Source of the DNA: Hirschia sp964352025
GTDB taxonomy: Bacteria > Pseudomonadota > Alphaproteobacteria > Caulobacterales > Hyphomonadaceae
Reading direction: 5' to 3'
Assembly (NCBI GenBank): GCA_964352025.1
Contig: CAYGPZ010000002.1
Location: 124,001-188,000 of the forward strand
Length of the DNA stretch: 64,000 bases
Made by a program: the position numbers and the translations under genes
Notes under the pieces: model-generated
The model's input: only the letters and a program-made list of their open reading frames with translations
Database searches by the model: none
Told to the model about the DNA's origin: nothing
Shown: one piece after another, positions 49,207 to 57,811 of the stretch
Layout of the letters: the number at the start of each line of letters is the position of its first letter
Position numbering within the stretch: the stretch's first letter is position 1

Positions 49207-50088
49207 ATGACTGATCAATCCGATCCAGAAGAAATAATGAAAGCTGTCGCGGCTTTGTCAAAGAAACAACGCCGGAAAGCGGTAAAGGTCGAGCCTTCAT
49301 CTAATGAGTCTATCGATGATGAAGAGGTGCCAATGGAAGTCGCCCATGCGATTCTCGGCAATGATATTTACAAAGTTATTGCGCCAGAAACGTCTAAAGA
49401 TGTTAGTTCTGAAGACGAACAAAATATCGAAACCGATATCGAAGCATTACGGCGTGCAGAAGCGATACTCTTTGCAACGACAGAGCCTGTCGAGGCGGGG
49501 TCTTTGGTTGAAATGTTGCCGCCCGGTGCTGATGTGGCGAATATTTTGATGCGCCTTCAAAAAACATATGCGGGTCGTGGAATTCAATTGATGGAGATTG
49601 CTGGAGGGTGGCGTTTTCAGACGGCACCTGATCTGGCGTTTTTGTTTGAGGAAACACGAGAAGAAGAGAAAAAGCTCTCAAAGGCTGCTATGGAGACGCT
49701 GTCTATCGTTGCGTATTGTCAGCCATGTACGCGAGCTGAGATAGAAGATGTTCGCGGTGTCGCTGTGTCTAAGGGCTCGATAGATGTTCTTCTAGAAATG
49801 AACTGGATCCGTCTACGCGGGCGTCGTAAAACGCCTGGACGGCCTGTAGTCTATGGAACGACGAATGAATTTTTGGTGCATTTCGGATTGGATAATTTGG
49901 ACTCTCTTCCGGGGCGAGAAGAGATGAAAGCAGCAGGGCTTTTATCTGCAAATATCCCTGATGATTTCGACATGCCAAGACCATCAGATTCTGAGGCGGA
50001 TGAAGATTTGCTCGAAATTATTGATACGATTGATGATGAAATGGCTGACCCAGCCGAATTTCATACCGATTTTACCGATTCTGAATAA
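49207..50088 (+). CDS. scpB: Segregation and condensation protein B
   Basis: A 293-residue partner of ScpA with two winged-helix domains. 'DIEALRRAEAILFATTEPVE' (about 78-97) opens the first, and 'KLSKAAMETLSIVAYCQPCT' (about 157-176) with 'IEDVRGVAVSKGSIDVLLEM' and 'GRRKTPGRPVVYGTTNEFL' is the diagnostic second. The first ~75 residues and the acidic tail are extra compared with the ~200-residue core. The start lies 2 bases after scpA. Confidence 0.94.
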   Translation: MTDQSDPEEIMKAVAALSKKQRRKAVKVEPSSNESIDDEEVPMEVAHAILGNDIYKVIAPETSKDVSSEDEQNIETDIEALRRAEAILFATTEPVEAGSLVEMLPPGADVANILMRLQKTYAGRGIQLMEIAGGWRFQTAPDLAFLFEETREEEKKLSKAAMETLSIVAYCQPCTRAEIEDVRGVAVSKGSIDVLLEMNWIRLRGRRKTPGRPVVYGTTNEFLVHFGLDNLDSLPGREEMKAAGLLSANIPDDFDMPRPSDSEADEDLLEIIDTIDDEMADPAEFHTDFTDSE

Positions 50089-50188
50089 TATTATTTAGCG
50101 TTATCATTTGCGGTTCTGAACTATTTAAATTAGGTTGCCGCACAATTACGTAGTATATTTGCTAGATACAGCAGGAGATTAAATAGTC

Positions 50189-50431
50189 ATGGGATTTGGT
50201 GGAATTCACCCTTTGCAATTGGTGATCGTGCTTGTTCTAGCGTTGCTGTTCTTTGGTGGCCGCGGGAAGATTTCTGCAATCATGGGTGATTTAGCAAAAG
50301 GTGTTACGAGTTTTCGTAAAGGCCTGAAAGAAGATGCAGACGCTGATGCAGCAGCTGCGGCTGACCCCAAGTCACTTGAAGATGGCGAGACAATCAATAT
50401 TACGCCGAACAAAGATAAAACTGACGTTTAA
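50189..50431 (+). CDS. tatA: Twin-arginine translocase subunit TatA
   Basis: An 80-residue TatA. 'GFGGIHPLQLVIVLVLALLF' gives the short N-terminal membrane helix, then 'FGGRGKISAIMGDLAKGVTS' the hinge and amphipathic helix with the conserved FG-x-x-K/R motif, then an acidic tail. AGGAG precedes the ATG. It forms the pore-lining part of the Tat system with tatB and tatC downstream. A nine-base hairpin separates it from tatB, which may favour TatA excess. dctP in this window carries a Tat-like signal. Confidence 0.95.
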   Translation: MGFGGIHPLQLVIVLVLALLFFGGRGKISAIMGDLAKGVTSFRKGLKEDADADAAAAADPKSLEDGETINITPNKDKTDV

Positions 50432-50444
50432 TTGTTATGAGTGC

Positions 50445-50470
50445 TTGCTAAAGTGGTCCGTCTTTAGCAA
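50445..50470 (+). promoter_or_regulatory. Hairpin between tatA and tatB
   Basis: TTGCTAAAG (50445-50453) pairs with CTTTAGCAA (50462-50470) around an 8-base loop in the 81-base tatA-tatB gap. No T-tract follows. It may protect the tatA 3' end or attenuate read-through. Confidence 0.55.
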
Positions 50471-50512
50471 AGGCTGAGTTAATTAAGCCGTGCCTCTGGA
50501 GTATGTGGGTAT

Positions 50513-50920
50513 ATGATCCCTCAAATAGGTTTCATCGAAATAATGGTTCTTGGAATCCTGGCACTTGTCGTGTTGGGGCCAAAAGACCTGCCTTTAATGA
50601 TGCGCAAATTTGGACGTATTACAGGCAAGATGCGCATGATGGCCTTTGAGTTTCGCCAGAGTTTTGATGAGTTGGGACGTCAGGCTGAATTGGAAGAGTT
50701 ACGCAAAGAAGTCGAGGCGCTCAAAAAAGAAACTGGGATCGATGAACTAACCAGAGATCTTGAGGCCACAGAATCTGATATTGCCAAAGATGCAGGTGAT
50801 GCGGCAAACGCCTTGAAAGCAGACTTAGAAAAGACAGGTGCGAAAGCTGAGAAAAAGCTGGAAGAAGATAAAGCCAAACTAGAGACTGGTAAATCTTCTG
50901 ATAGTGAGGCGGCATCGTGA
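50513..50920 (+). CDS. tatB: Twin-arginine translocase subunit TatB
   Basis: A 135-residue TatB. 'IPQIGFIEIMVLGILALVVL' is the membrane helix, followed by 'GPKDLPLMMRKFGRITGKMR' with the TatB-specific G-P-K-D-L-P hinge and amphipathic helix. The rest is a long charged coiled-coil-like tail (about 55-135) rich in Glu, Lys and Ala. The start is preceded by GGAG. Its stop overlaps the tatC GTG start by 4 bases. Confidence 0.94.
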   Translation: MIPQIGFIEIMVLGILALVVLGPKDLPLMMRKFGRITGKMRMMAFEFRQSFDELGRQAELEELRKEVEALKKETGIDELTRDLEATESDIAKDAGDAANALKADLEKTGAKAEKKLEEDKAKLETGKSSDSEAAS

Positions 50921-51738
50921 ATAAATCAGAAAACGAAATGCTACCTGCCGGTCATGAGGACGTAGAAGCAAGCCGTGCGCCGCTTATGGATCACCTCACG
51001 GAATTGCGTAATCGTTTGGTCCGAGTGTTGATCGTTTTGGGAAGTTGCGCAATCGTCGCGTTTATCTTTTCTCAGCACATGTTTGATTATTTGATGATCC
51101 CCTTTGATCGCGCCAAAGCTGATTATGGTGGGGAGTCTGCGATTGACGGCGTAATCTTCACGGATGCATTCGAGATATTATTTATCAAATTGAGATTAGC
51201 TATTTTGGCTGGTTTAGCCATCTCCTTTCCATATGTGGCATGGCAGATTTATAGCTTTGTCGCGCCTGGGCTTTATAAGTCTGAGCGCCAAGCAATGGTG
51301 CCATATATTATGGTGACACCGTTTCTGTTTATCGCTGGTGCGGCGCTCGTTTATTTTATTATTTTGCCGTTTGCCATGCGTTTTGCGTTCATGCAGGAAT
51401 TTGAAGGTGTAACATTTCTTCCAAAAGCAAAACCATATGTGGATTTGTCTTTATCGTTGATCACTGCCTTTGGTATTGCGTTTCAAACACCTGTTGTGAT
51501 GTCGTTGCTCGCAAGAGCAGGAGTGGTTTCCGCCAAGAGCTTAAGAGGCGGACGCAAATACGCAATCGTGGTGATTTTTGCATTGGCAATGCTGGCGACA
51601 CCTCCTGACCCATTCTCCCAAACAGCTTTGGCAATTCCCGTCTATCTTCTTTACGAACTTGGCATTTTGGCAGCCTCAATGGTTGAAAGAAAACGCAAAG
51701 ATGATGACGAGGATGAAGACGAGCGCCTCAACGTTTAA
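50917..51738 (+). CDS. tatC: Twin-arginine translocase subunit TatC
   Basis: A 273-residue protein with six membrane helices that recognises twin-arginine signals. 'MDHLTELRNRLVRVLIVLGS' (about 24-43) is the conserved cytosolic N-terminus. 'FIKLRLAILAGLAISFPYVA' (about 90-109), 'QIYSFVAPGLYKSERQAM' and 'FGIAFQTPVVMSLLARAGV' are the usual blocks. Translation starts at GTG 50917, overlapping tatB. The C-terminus is strongly acidic and basic in patches and is not conserved in the family. Confidence 0.95.
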   Translation: MNKSENEMLPAGHEDVEASRAPLMDHLTELRNRLVRVLIVLGSCAIVAFIFSQHMFDYLMIPFDRAKADYGGESAIDGVIFTDAFEILFIKLRLAILAGLAISFPYVAWQIYSFVAPGLYKSERQAMVPYIMVTPFLFIAGAALVYFIILPFAMRFAFMQEFEGVTFLPKAKPYVDLSLSLITAFGIAFQTPVVMSLLARAGVVSAKSLRGGRKYAIVVIFALAMLATPPDPFSQTALAIPVYLLYELGILAASMVERKRKDDDEDEDERLNV

Positions 51739-51930
51739 GTTGGCTTTTAGTCTTCGCATTTCAAAATTAGCTTCATTCATTCTTCAAGAGACATTCGCGT
51801 TTGCGTAGCGCTATGCGGTGGGAATAAGTAGAATGGCAACATGCAATAGTGCTGTTCTTTTTTGCAAACAGTGCTATTTCCAACCAAAGAATACAAAACA
51901 CTTCGAATTTCCGCTTTCAGGAGCATGACT

Positions 51931-53244
51931 ATGCACGACATCCGCGCCATTCGCGATAATCCAGATGCCTATAAAAATGGCTGGAACCGCCGTAAAGAAG
52001 GTTTGGGCGATGTTGTGTCGGATATCTTGGCATTAGACGAACAATTGCGCGCAGCTGTTCAGAAAATTCAAGATGCCGAGCAAGTTCGCAATAAGTCTTC
52101 CAAAATGATCGGTAAAGCCAAAGCGACGGGCAATGAAGAAGAGGCGCAACGTCTTATGGCTGAGGTGGCTGAAGCAAAAGCCACGATGGAAGAGGTCGGC
52201 AAGACAGAATCTGAAGTGCGTGGAAAACTGGATGACATCCTGCTTGGTCTGCCAAATATCGTTTATGATGATGTGCCAGATGGGGCTGACGAAGATGACA
52301 ATGAAGAAGTACGTGGCTGGGGTGAACCAACCAAATTGGCATTTACTGCCCAAGAGCATGCTGACCTTGGTGAGAAGCTAAAAGACGAGAAGGGCTTTGC
52401 CCTTATGGACTTTGAAGCTGCGGCTAAAATCTCAGGTGCGCGCTTTGTGGCACTACGCGGTAAAATGGCAAAGCTTGAGCGCGCGCTGACTCAATTCATG
52501 CTGGATGTACAAACAGACGAGCATGGGTATCAGGAAGTGTCTCCGCCATTCTTGGTAAAAGCAGATGCGCTTGAAGGTACTGGGCAGCTTCCCAAGTTTG
52601 AAGAAGATCTCTTCAAGACAACAAATGATTTTTACACGATTCCAACTGCCGAAGTGCCAGTGACTAACTTGGTACGCGAGCAAATACTTGCGGAAGATCA
52701 ATTGCCAATCCGCATGACGGCGGCAACACCGTGTTTCCGCTCTGAGGCTGGATCAGCAGGACGTGACACAAAGGGCATGATCCGTCTTCACCAATTCACC
52801 AAGGTTGAGATGGTGTCTATCACCAAGCCAGAAGACAGTGATGCGGAGCTCGACCGAATGACGGGTTGTGCTGAAGCTATTTTACAGAAACTTGAGCTGC
52901 CTTACCGCGTTGTGAACCTATGTACAGGTGATATCGGCTTTGGCGCTAAGCGCACTTACGACATTGAAGTGTGGCTGCCATCTCAAGATATGTATCGCGA
53001 GATTTCATCTTGTTCGACATGTGGAGACTTCCAAGCGCGCCGCATGAATACGCGCTTTAAGCCTGCCCCGACAGAAGAAAACAAGAAGCCAAAGACGCAA
53101 TTTGTGCACACACTTAACGGGTCTGGTCTAGCTGTTGGCCGTACATTGGTGGCGGTTTTAGAAAACTATCAGCAAGAAGATGGTTCTATAAAAGTGCCAA
53201 CCGTACTTGTGCCTTACATGGGCGGTGTTGAGGTGATCAAATAA
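51931..53244 (+). CDS. serS: Serine-tRNA ligase
   Basis: A 437-residue class II synthetase. The N-terminal coiled-coil arm (about 25-110) binds tRNA-Ser. Motif 2 is 'PCFRSEAGSAGRDTKGMIRL' (about 269-288), with 'HQFTKVEMVS'. 'DIEVWLPSQDMYREISSCST' and 'QARRMNTRFK' follow, and motif 3 is 'LNGSGLAVGRTLVAVLENYQ' near residue 395-415. ATG 51931 is chosen because AGGAG lies seven bases upstream; longer in-frame starts exist but are not supported. It follows tatC by 192 bases, the alphaproteobacterial order. Confidence 0.97.
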   Translation: MHDIRAIRDNPDAYKNGWNRRKEGLGDVVSDILALDEQLRAAVQKIQDAEQVRNKSSKMIGKAKATGNEEEAQRLMAEVAEAKATMEEVGKTESEVRGKLDDILLGLPNIVYDDVPDGADEDDNEEVRGWGEPTKLAFTAQEHADLGEKLKDEKGFALMDFEAAAKISGARFVALRGKMAKLERALTQFMLDVQTDEHGYQEVSPPFLVKADALEGTGQLPKFEEDLFKTTNDFYTIPTAEVPVTNLVREQILAEDQLPIRMTAATPCFRSEAGSAGRDTKGMIRLHQFTKVEMVSITKPEDSDAELDRMTGCAEAILQKLELPYRVVNLCTGDIGFGAKRTYDIEVWLPSQDMYREISSCSTCGDFQARRMNTRFKPAPTEENKKPKTQFVHTLNGSGLAVGRTLVAVLENYQQEDGSIKVPTVLVPYMGGVEVIK

Positions 53245-53611
53245 AAGGTATTTGAAGCCTTGATAAAGCGAAAGCTGATATTAGCAATGGAAGAGCAACT
53301 TCCGTCAGAAATAATACCGTAAACTCTTTGAAAGTCGGATACTCTGTCATTGAATTTTTTTCAGCATCTCTCCGCTTGAAATAACTATTTAAAATAATAT
53401 AGCTTTTTACCGTTAGCTCTATCCATAGAAAGGTCACAAAAAGTCCTAGAAGCATGTCAACACGATTTCCGTTGAATGTTATTCCTAAGAAATTCATTTG
53501 TGAGAGATCGATCGCGCCACTATTTAATAATATAAGAATGAAGGATGCAATTATTGTATTTCGACGCAATGTCGAAATAGGTTCAAAAATTTGAAATGGA
53601 TTGGATATCAA
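53237..53611 (-). CDS. Small membrane protein of unknown function
   Basis: A 124-residue protein with three likely membrane helices (about 18-36, 48-70 and 98-118) and a charged loop 'FKRRDAEKNSMTEYPTFKEF' between the last two. I do not recognise a family. It is AT-rich and antisense to its neighbours, overlapping the last 8 bases of serS and facing away from surE. This breaks the otherwise continuous serS-surE row, so it may be an insertion. No strong Shine-Dalgarno is visible. The gene could be real or a chance frame, though the membrane pattern favours a real one. Confidence 0.55.
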   Translation of the reverse strand: MISNPFQIFEPISTLRRNTIIASFILILLNSGAIDLSQMNFLGITFNGNRVDMLLGLFVTFLWIELTVKSYIILNSYFKRRDAEKNSMTEYPTFKEFTVLFLTEVALPLLISAFALSRLQIPFI

Positions 53612-53663
53612 TTTTAGCTCCGATATTGCTTTAAAAGCTATAACACTACAGTAAGGCGAAATA

Positions 53664-54431
53664 ATGCGCGTTCTAGTAACAAATGATGATGGAATGGATG
53701 CTCCGGGCCTTGAGGTTATGGAGGAAATCGCTCGTTCTATCTCTGATGATGTTTGGATGGTTGCGCCTTTACAAGAGCAATCTGGACAAGGGCGTGCGAT
53801 TACTGTTTCGGATGCTGTGCGTGTTGATCAACGGGCAGAGAAACGCTTTCGCATTGAAGGTACGCCAACAGACTGTGTGGTCTTGGGTATCGAGCATATT
53901 CTCGCAGATAAAAAGCCGGATCTTATTTTGTCTGGTGTGAATAGTGGTCAGAATGTCGGGGAAGATACATCTCAATCAGGGACGGTTGGGGCGTGTATTC
54001 AAGGCATGATCCTTGGTGTGCCGGGAATTGCATTTTCACAGACAAAAGGCTTTCGTAAAGGTAAGCCTATCGCGTGGGATACAGCGCGCCACTATGGTCC
54101 TAAAGTACTTAAACGCCTCCTTAAAACGGGTTGGCCGGATGACGTCGTGATGAACGTCAATTTCCCCGACTGTGAAATTGAAGATGTAAAAGGTGTTGAG
54201 ATAACTGCGCAAGGCATGCGCGACTTCCCGATTATCAATTCTGAAAAACGCACGGATCCAAGGAATAGAGATTATTACTGGTTATCGCACGGTGGCCCTA
54301 AGTCTGATCCACCAAATGGCACTGATCTTCGGTGTATCTATGAAGATAAAATCAGTATATCGCCTCTGCACGTTGATTTAACGCATTACGCGTATCGTGA
54401 TATTCTCGCTCAGTCTTTTGGCGAATTGTAA
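53664..54431 (+). CDS. surE: 5'/3'-nucleotidase SurE
   Basis: A 255-residue metal-dependent survival-protein phosphatase acting on nucleoside monophosphates. 'RVLVTNDDGMDAPGLEVMEE' carries the Asp pair (8 and 9) of the metal site. 'VAPLQEQSGQGRAITVSD' (about 33-50) and 'LILSGVNSGQNVGEDTSQSG' (about 91-110), with the metal Asn, are diagnostic. The start is preceded by AAGGCG. surE followed by pcm is a classical pair linked to stationary-phase survival. Confidence 0.96.
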   Translation: MRVLVTNDDGMDAPGLEVMEEIARSISDDVWMVAPLQEQSGQGRAITVSDAVRVDQRAEKRFRIEGTPTDCVVLGIEHILADKKPDLILSGVNSGQNVGEDTSQSGTVGACIQGMILGVPGIAFSQTKGFRKGKPIAWDTARHYGPKVLKRLLKTGWPDDVVMNVNFPDCEIEDVKGVEITAQGMRDFPIINSEKRTDPRNRDYYWLSHGGPKSDPPNGTDLRCIYEDKISISPLHVDLTHYAYRDILAQSFGEL

Positions 54432-54454
54432 GAAGTATAAAAGGTCTTTGACCG

Positions 54455-55102
54455 TTGAGTATAGTAGATCCTTATAGAGCCGCGCGCCTAGTGCTGCAGC
54501 TGCGCCAAGCTGGTGTGATGGATAACCGCGTTATGAGTGCGGTTGAGAAAACGCCACGTGCTGTTTTCGTGCCTGCAGAATACCGCGATATGGCCTATGA
54601 TAATTTACAGGTTCCAATTGCTTGTGGGCAAGAATTGTCTCTACCTGTTATTGTTGGGCAGATGCTTCAAGCGATGGATGTGCAGGCCCATCATTCGGTG
54701 TTGGAAGTAGGAACAGGAGCTGGCTATCAGGCTGCGGTTCTGTCTATGCTCGCAAAACGCGTTTACACGATTGAGCGTTTTAAGACATTGCACGAGACAG
54801 CGCATGGGACACTCCTCTCTCTTGAATTAGATAACGTCAGAACATTTCATGGCGATGGGCTTCAAGGGTTAGATGAGCGCGCACCGTTCGATCGGATTAT
54901 TTTATCAGGCGCTGTTTCAGAACCTCCAATAAAATTGGTTGAACAGCTGAAGAATGATGGAATTCTTGTCGCTCCTGTCGAAAAAGACGGGATTCAACAG
55001 ATAAATGTCTATAAAAGGCTCGAAAATAAGCTGGAAAAGCTTAACTCGTTAGGGCCTTCTAAGTTTTTACCGCTCATTATTGGAACTGCACGAGAGCTAT
55101 AG
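54455..55102 (+). CDS. pcm: Protein-L-isoaspartate O-methyltransferase
   Basis: A 215-residue SAM-dependent enzyme that repairs isoaspartate in aged proteins. 'RAVFVPAEYRDMAYDNLQVP' (about 35-54), 'SLPVIVGQMLQAMDVQ' and 'SVLEVGTGAGYQAAVLSMLA' (about 79-98), which is the SAM-binding loop, are clear. 'IILSGAVSEPPIKLVEQLKN' is the later conserved block. The start is TTG at 54455, 23 bases after surE, with AAAGGT upstream. The C-terminal end is short compared with E. coli Pcm but typical for Alphaproteobacteria. Confidence 0.94.
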   Translation: MSIVDPYRAARLVLQLRQAGVMDNRVMSAVEKTPRAVFVPAEYRDMAYDNLQVPIACGQELSLPVIVGQMLQAMDVQAHHSVLEVGTGAGYQAAVLSMLAKRVYTIERFKTLHETAHGTLLSLELDNVRTFHGDGLQGLDERAPFDRIILSGAVSEPPIKLVEQLKNDGILVAPVEKDGIQQINVYKRLENKLEKLNSLGPSKFLPLIIGTAREL

Positions 55103-55143
55103 TTTGCAGGAGGTCGGGCATTTTATTGTCCCGACGAGAATTA

Positions 55144-57285
55144 ATGAGCAATTCAAAACCGATTTCTACGAAGTCAGTTTTAACCATAAGCATGGTGACA
55201 TTAGGCGCTATGTCGGGTGGGGTAACGACGTCTGCTCATGCTCAAGCAGTGCGTGAAACAGCGCCTGTAGAATATCGCGCCCCTTCCAGCTATAGCCAAT
55301 ACAGGGTTCCACAGCCGACGGAATATGCGCCAGTTTCTCAAGGTGCGCCCTTGGAGCAGCCAGATGTCCAATATTATGAAAAAGTTGAAGAGGCGTCCCG
55401 TCAGCGTGTAGAAGCACAACGCCAAGCGGCGCAACGTCAAACCGCACAACGTCAGACGGCTCAGAGGCAAGCTCAATCTACCGCTACAAATAGAACGACG
55501 ACCCAGCAAACGATCAATCAACAATCCTATGGCCAGCAATATATAAATCAGCAGCCTCAAGAGTTGTTGACTCAACAGCAAGGACAATTGGGCTTTCAGC
55601 AAGGTGTACCACAAACTAGGTATGGCAACTCTCCAATGACATTTGGTGACGCCGCGAATGTTCAAACACCAGCTTTCCAGACGCCGAATTACTCGACGGC
55701 ACAATTAGGGATGCAGACACCGGAATTCACGACGCCGCAGATGAGCGTTCCTAATGCGTCGATTCCTCAAACTGCGTTTTCCGTGCCATCAGCAACACTG
55801 CCTTCTATGGGGGTTCCTGCGGTTCAAGCTCAAGCCATGACGTTACCCAATATTGCTGCATCTGGAATGAGTATACCCGGCAATGGTGTTGCCAGATCTG
55901 CGACTTCTTTGGTCGGCAATGCTGCCCAAACTGGTGTGCAAATGGGAGCAACCGCAGCAGCTAGTCAGGCGATAAACTCTGGTAGCTCGGCCGGAGTAGG
56001 ATTAGCGGCATCCGCAGCACTAGGGATAGCTGGAAAAGGGGCCTCAATGATCGCCTCGAAACTAAATCCGTTTGGAGGAAAGGATAAAAAGGGTAAGAGA
56101 GAAAAAGTGAGTTTTTCGAATGAAGAACTTATGAATAATGATGTGTATCGTCAGCAACCTGATGCCAGTGAGTATCCGTCTACATCGCAGCCTGTAAGAC
56201 AATCTGTTTCTTTTGAACAAAAGAACCCCGCAATGAGGCCGATGCAGCGCTTAGCTTCGCAGCAATTGCCTGCGCAAGGAATGGCGCACTTGGCAGCGGC
56301 TCCGCTATTGCAAACAAGTGAAGAAGAACTTCTAGGTGATGCTGTTGAGGTATTACCAGGTGACACTTTGTACCGTATCTCAGAACGGTATAGAATTGCT
56401 CTACGTGCATTGGTTGAAACCAATAATCTACAGCCGCCATTTGAATTGGAAGTTGGCAGTTATTTATATTTGCCGCCACCTAATATCCATGTTGTTGAGG
56501 CTGGCGAGACTTTGTACGCGATATCGCGTCGCTATAATGTCGATACACGCTCGCTTGCAAATATGAATGGTTTGCCTAAGCCGTGGACAATATATCCAGG
56601 TGATCAAATGATATTACCTAGCTTAGCTAGAGATTCGTTCGCGTCTGAAGAAACGGCAATTGCGTCTGCGGATGCGGCAGTTAATGCAATGAAGGTTTCT
56701 GGTGGGGTGGCGACGCCGGTCGTGGGCGAGGTTGCACTTGGGTCTATAGCTGTGGCTACCAATGAAATACCTGCCAGTGCGATGCAACCTGATCCAGCCA
56801 AATTAGCGTCTGCGTCTTCAGATTATGGTCGATTTGATGAAGAAGTTACAGCGCAACCTAAATCTGTGTCTGCAAACATAGACTTGCCGAGCAATAGTAA
56901 GGGCTTTTTATGGCCTGTAAGCGGTAATCTGGTCAAAGCTTATGGAAAAGACGCATCTGGTAAAAAGAATGATGGTATAAATATTGGCGCAAGAGCTGGT
57001 GCGCCGATCAAGGCCGCTTCTGATGGATATGTGGTCTATGCTGGAAGTGAGCTACCCGGCTTTGGGTTTTTAGTTCTTATCAATCATGGTGGTGGATGGG
57101 TAACAGCCTACGCACATGCTAAAGAGTTGCTCGTTGAAGAAGGGCAAGCAATCCGACAAGGCCAAACGATTGCTAAGGTAGGTGAAACTGGGTCTGTTGA
57201 TTCGCCGCAATTACACTTTCAATTGCGAAAAGGGAAAACGCCAATTGATCCGACCAACCAATTATCCGGTAAACGCGCGATTTAA
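55144..57285 (+). CDS. dipM: DipM/NlpD-like LysM and degenerate LytM (M23) protein
   Basis: A 713-residue envelope protein. An export signal ends near residue 30 ('TTSAHAQAV'). A long low-complexity part follows (Gln/Arg-rich about 75-150, Pro/Thr/Met-rich about 165-250). Two LysM domains bind peptidoglycan: 'VEVLPGDTLYRISERYRIAL' (about 399) and 'HVVEAGETLYAISRRYNVDT' (about 449). The C-terminal LytM domain (about 588-707) has lost zinc ligands: the HxxxD place reads 'NDGIN' and the HxH place reads 'QLH'. This fits an activator of amidases, as known for Caulobacter DipM and E. coli NlpD, rather than an enzyme. It follows surE-pcm, as nlpD does elsewhere. Confidence 0.85.
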   Translation: MSNSKPISTKSVLTISMVTLGAMSGGVTTSAHAQAVRETAPVEYRAPSSYSQYRVPQPTEYAPVSQGAPLEQPDVQYYEKVEEASRQRVEAQRQAAQRQTAQRQTAQRQAQSTATNRTTTQQTINQQSYGQQYINQQPQELLTQQQGQLGFQQGVPQTRYGNSPMTFGDAANVQTPAFQTPNYSTAQLGMQTPEFTTPQMSVPNASIPQTAFSVPSATLPSMGVPAVQAQAMTLPNIAASGMSIPGNGVARSATSLVGNAAQTGVQMGATAAASQAINSGSSAGVGLAASAALGIAGKGASMIASKLNPFGGKDKKGKREKVSFSNEELMNNDVYRQQPDASEYPSTSQPVRQSVSFEQKNPAMRPMQRLASQQLPAQGMAHLAAAPLLQTSEEELLGDAVEVLPGDTLYRISERYRIALRALVETNNLQPPFELEVGSYLYLPPPNIHVVEAGETLYAISRRYNVDTRSLANMNGLPKPWTIYPGDQMILPSLARDSFASEETAIASADAAVNAMKVSGGVATPVVGEVALGSIAVATNEIPASAMQPDPAKLASASSDYGRFDEEVTAQPKSVSANIDLPSNSKGFLWPVSGNLVKAYGKDASGKKNDGINIGARAGAPIKAASDGYVVYAGSELPGFGFLVLINHGGGWVTAYAHAKELLVEEGQAIRQGQTIAKVGETGSVDSPQLHFQLRKGKTPIDPTNQLSGKRAI

Positions 57286-57439
57286 CCCAATAAGTTCTCA
57301 TCAAAGGTGAATGCATACATTGCATTGTCTGGGGCTCTCGATATAGTCCGCGCCTGATATGCGTTTGCTTGCTTTGAAAAGTGAGTTAGCGCGACTAATT
57401 CCATTCGGAATTGGAACTGGGATAATTTAAGAGGCGTAC

Positions 57440-57799
57440 ATGTTTATCGCACCGCTCATTTTTCAAGAAGTAGGCGCAGCAGCTGCAGGCACTGCATCTC
57501 AACCATCTGCTTTGATTCAAATGTTACCATTTGCTGGTATTCTTTTGATCTTGTATTTTACAATGATCAGACCACAGCAAAAGCGTCAAAAAGCACATCA
57601 AGAAATGATCAATGCTGTTGTTAAAGGTGATACTATCATCACAACGGGTGGCTTAATTGGTAAGATTACACGTGTTGAAGACACAGAAGTTGTGATTGAT
57701 GCAGGTGAAGGCGTGAAACTGCGCGTTTTGCGTTCAATGATTGTTGAAGTGCGTGGTAAAAACACACCTCAACCAGCTAACGATACTTCAAAAAACTAG
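57440..57799 (+). CDS. yajC: Preprotein translocase subunit YajC
   Basis: A 119-residue accessory Sec subunit. A single membrane helix (about 26-43) is followed by 'TMIRPQQKRQKAHQEMINAV' (about 41-60), the family hallmark, and 'KGDTIITTGGLIGKITRVED' (about 62-81), the SH3-like domain. AGAGG precedes the ATG. It heads the yajC-secD-secF unit with 12-base gaps, presumably one operon. Confidence 0.96.
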   Translation: MFIAPLIFQEVGAAAAGTASQPSALIQMLPFAGILLILYFTMIRPQQKRQKAHQEMINAVVKGDTIITTGGLIGKITRVEDTEVVIDAGEGVKLRVLRSMIVEVRGKNTPQPANDTSKN

Positions 57800-57811
57800 A
57801 GACGCTTTATT

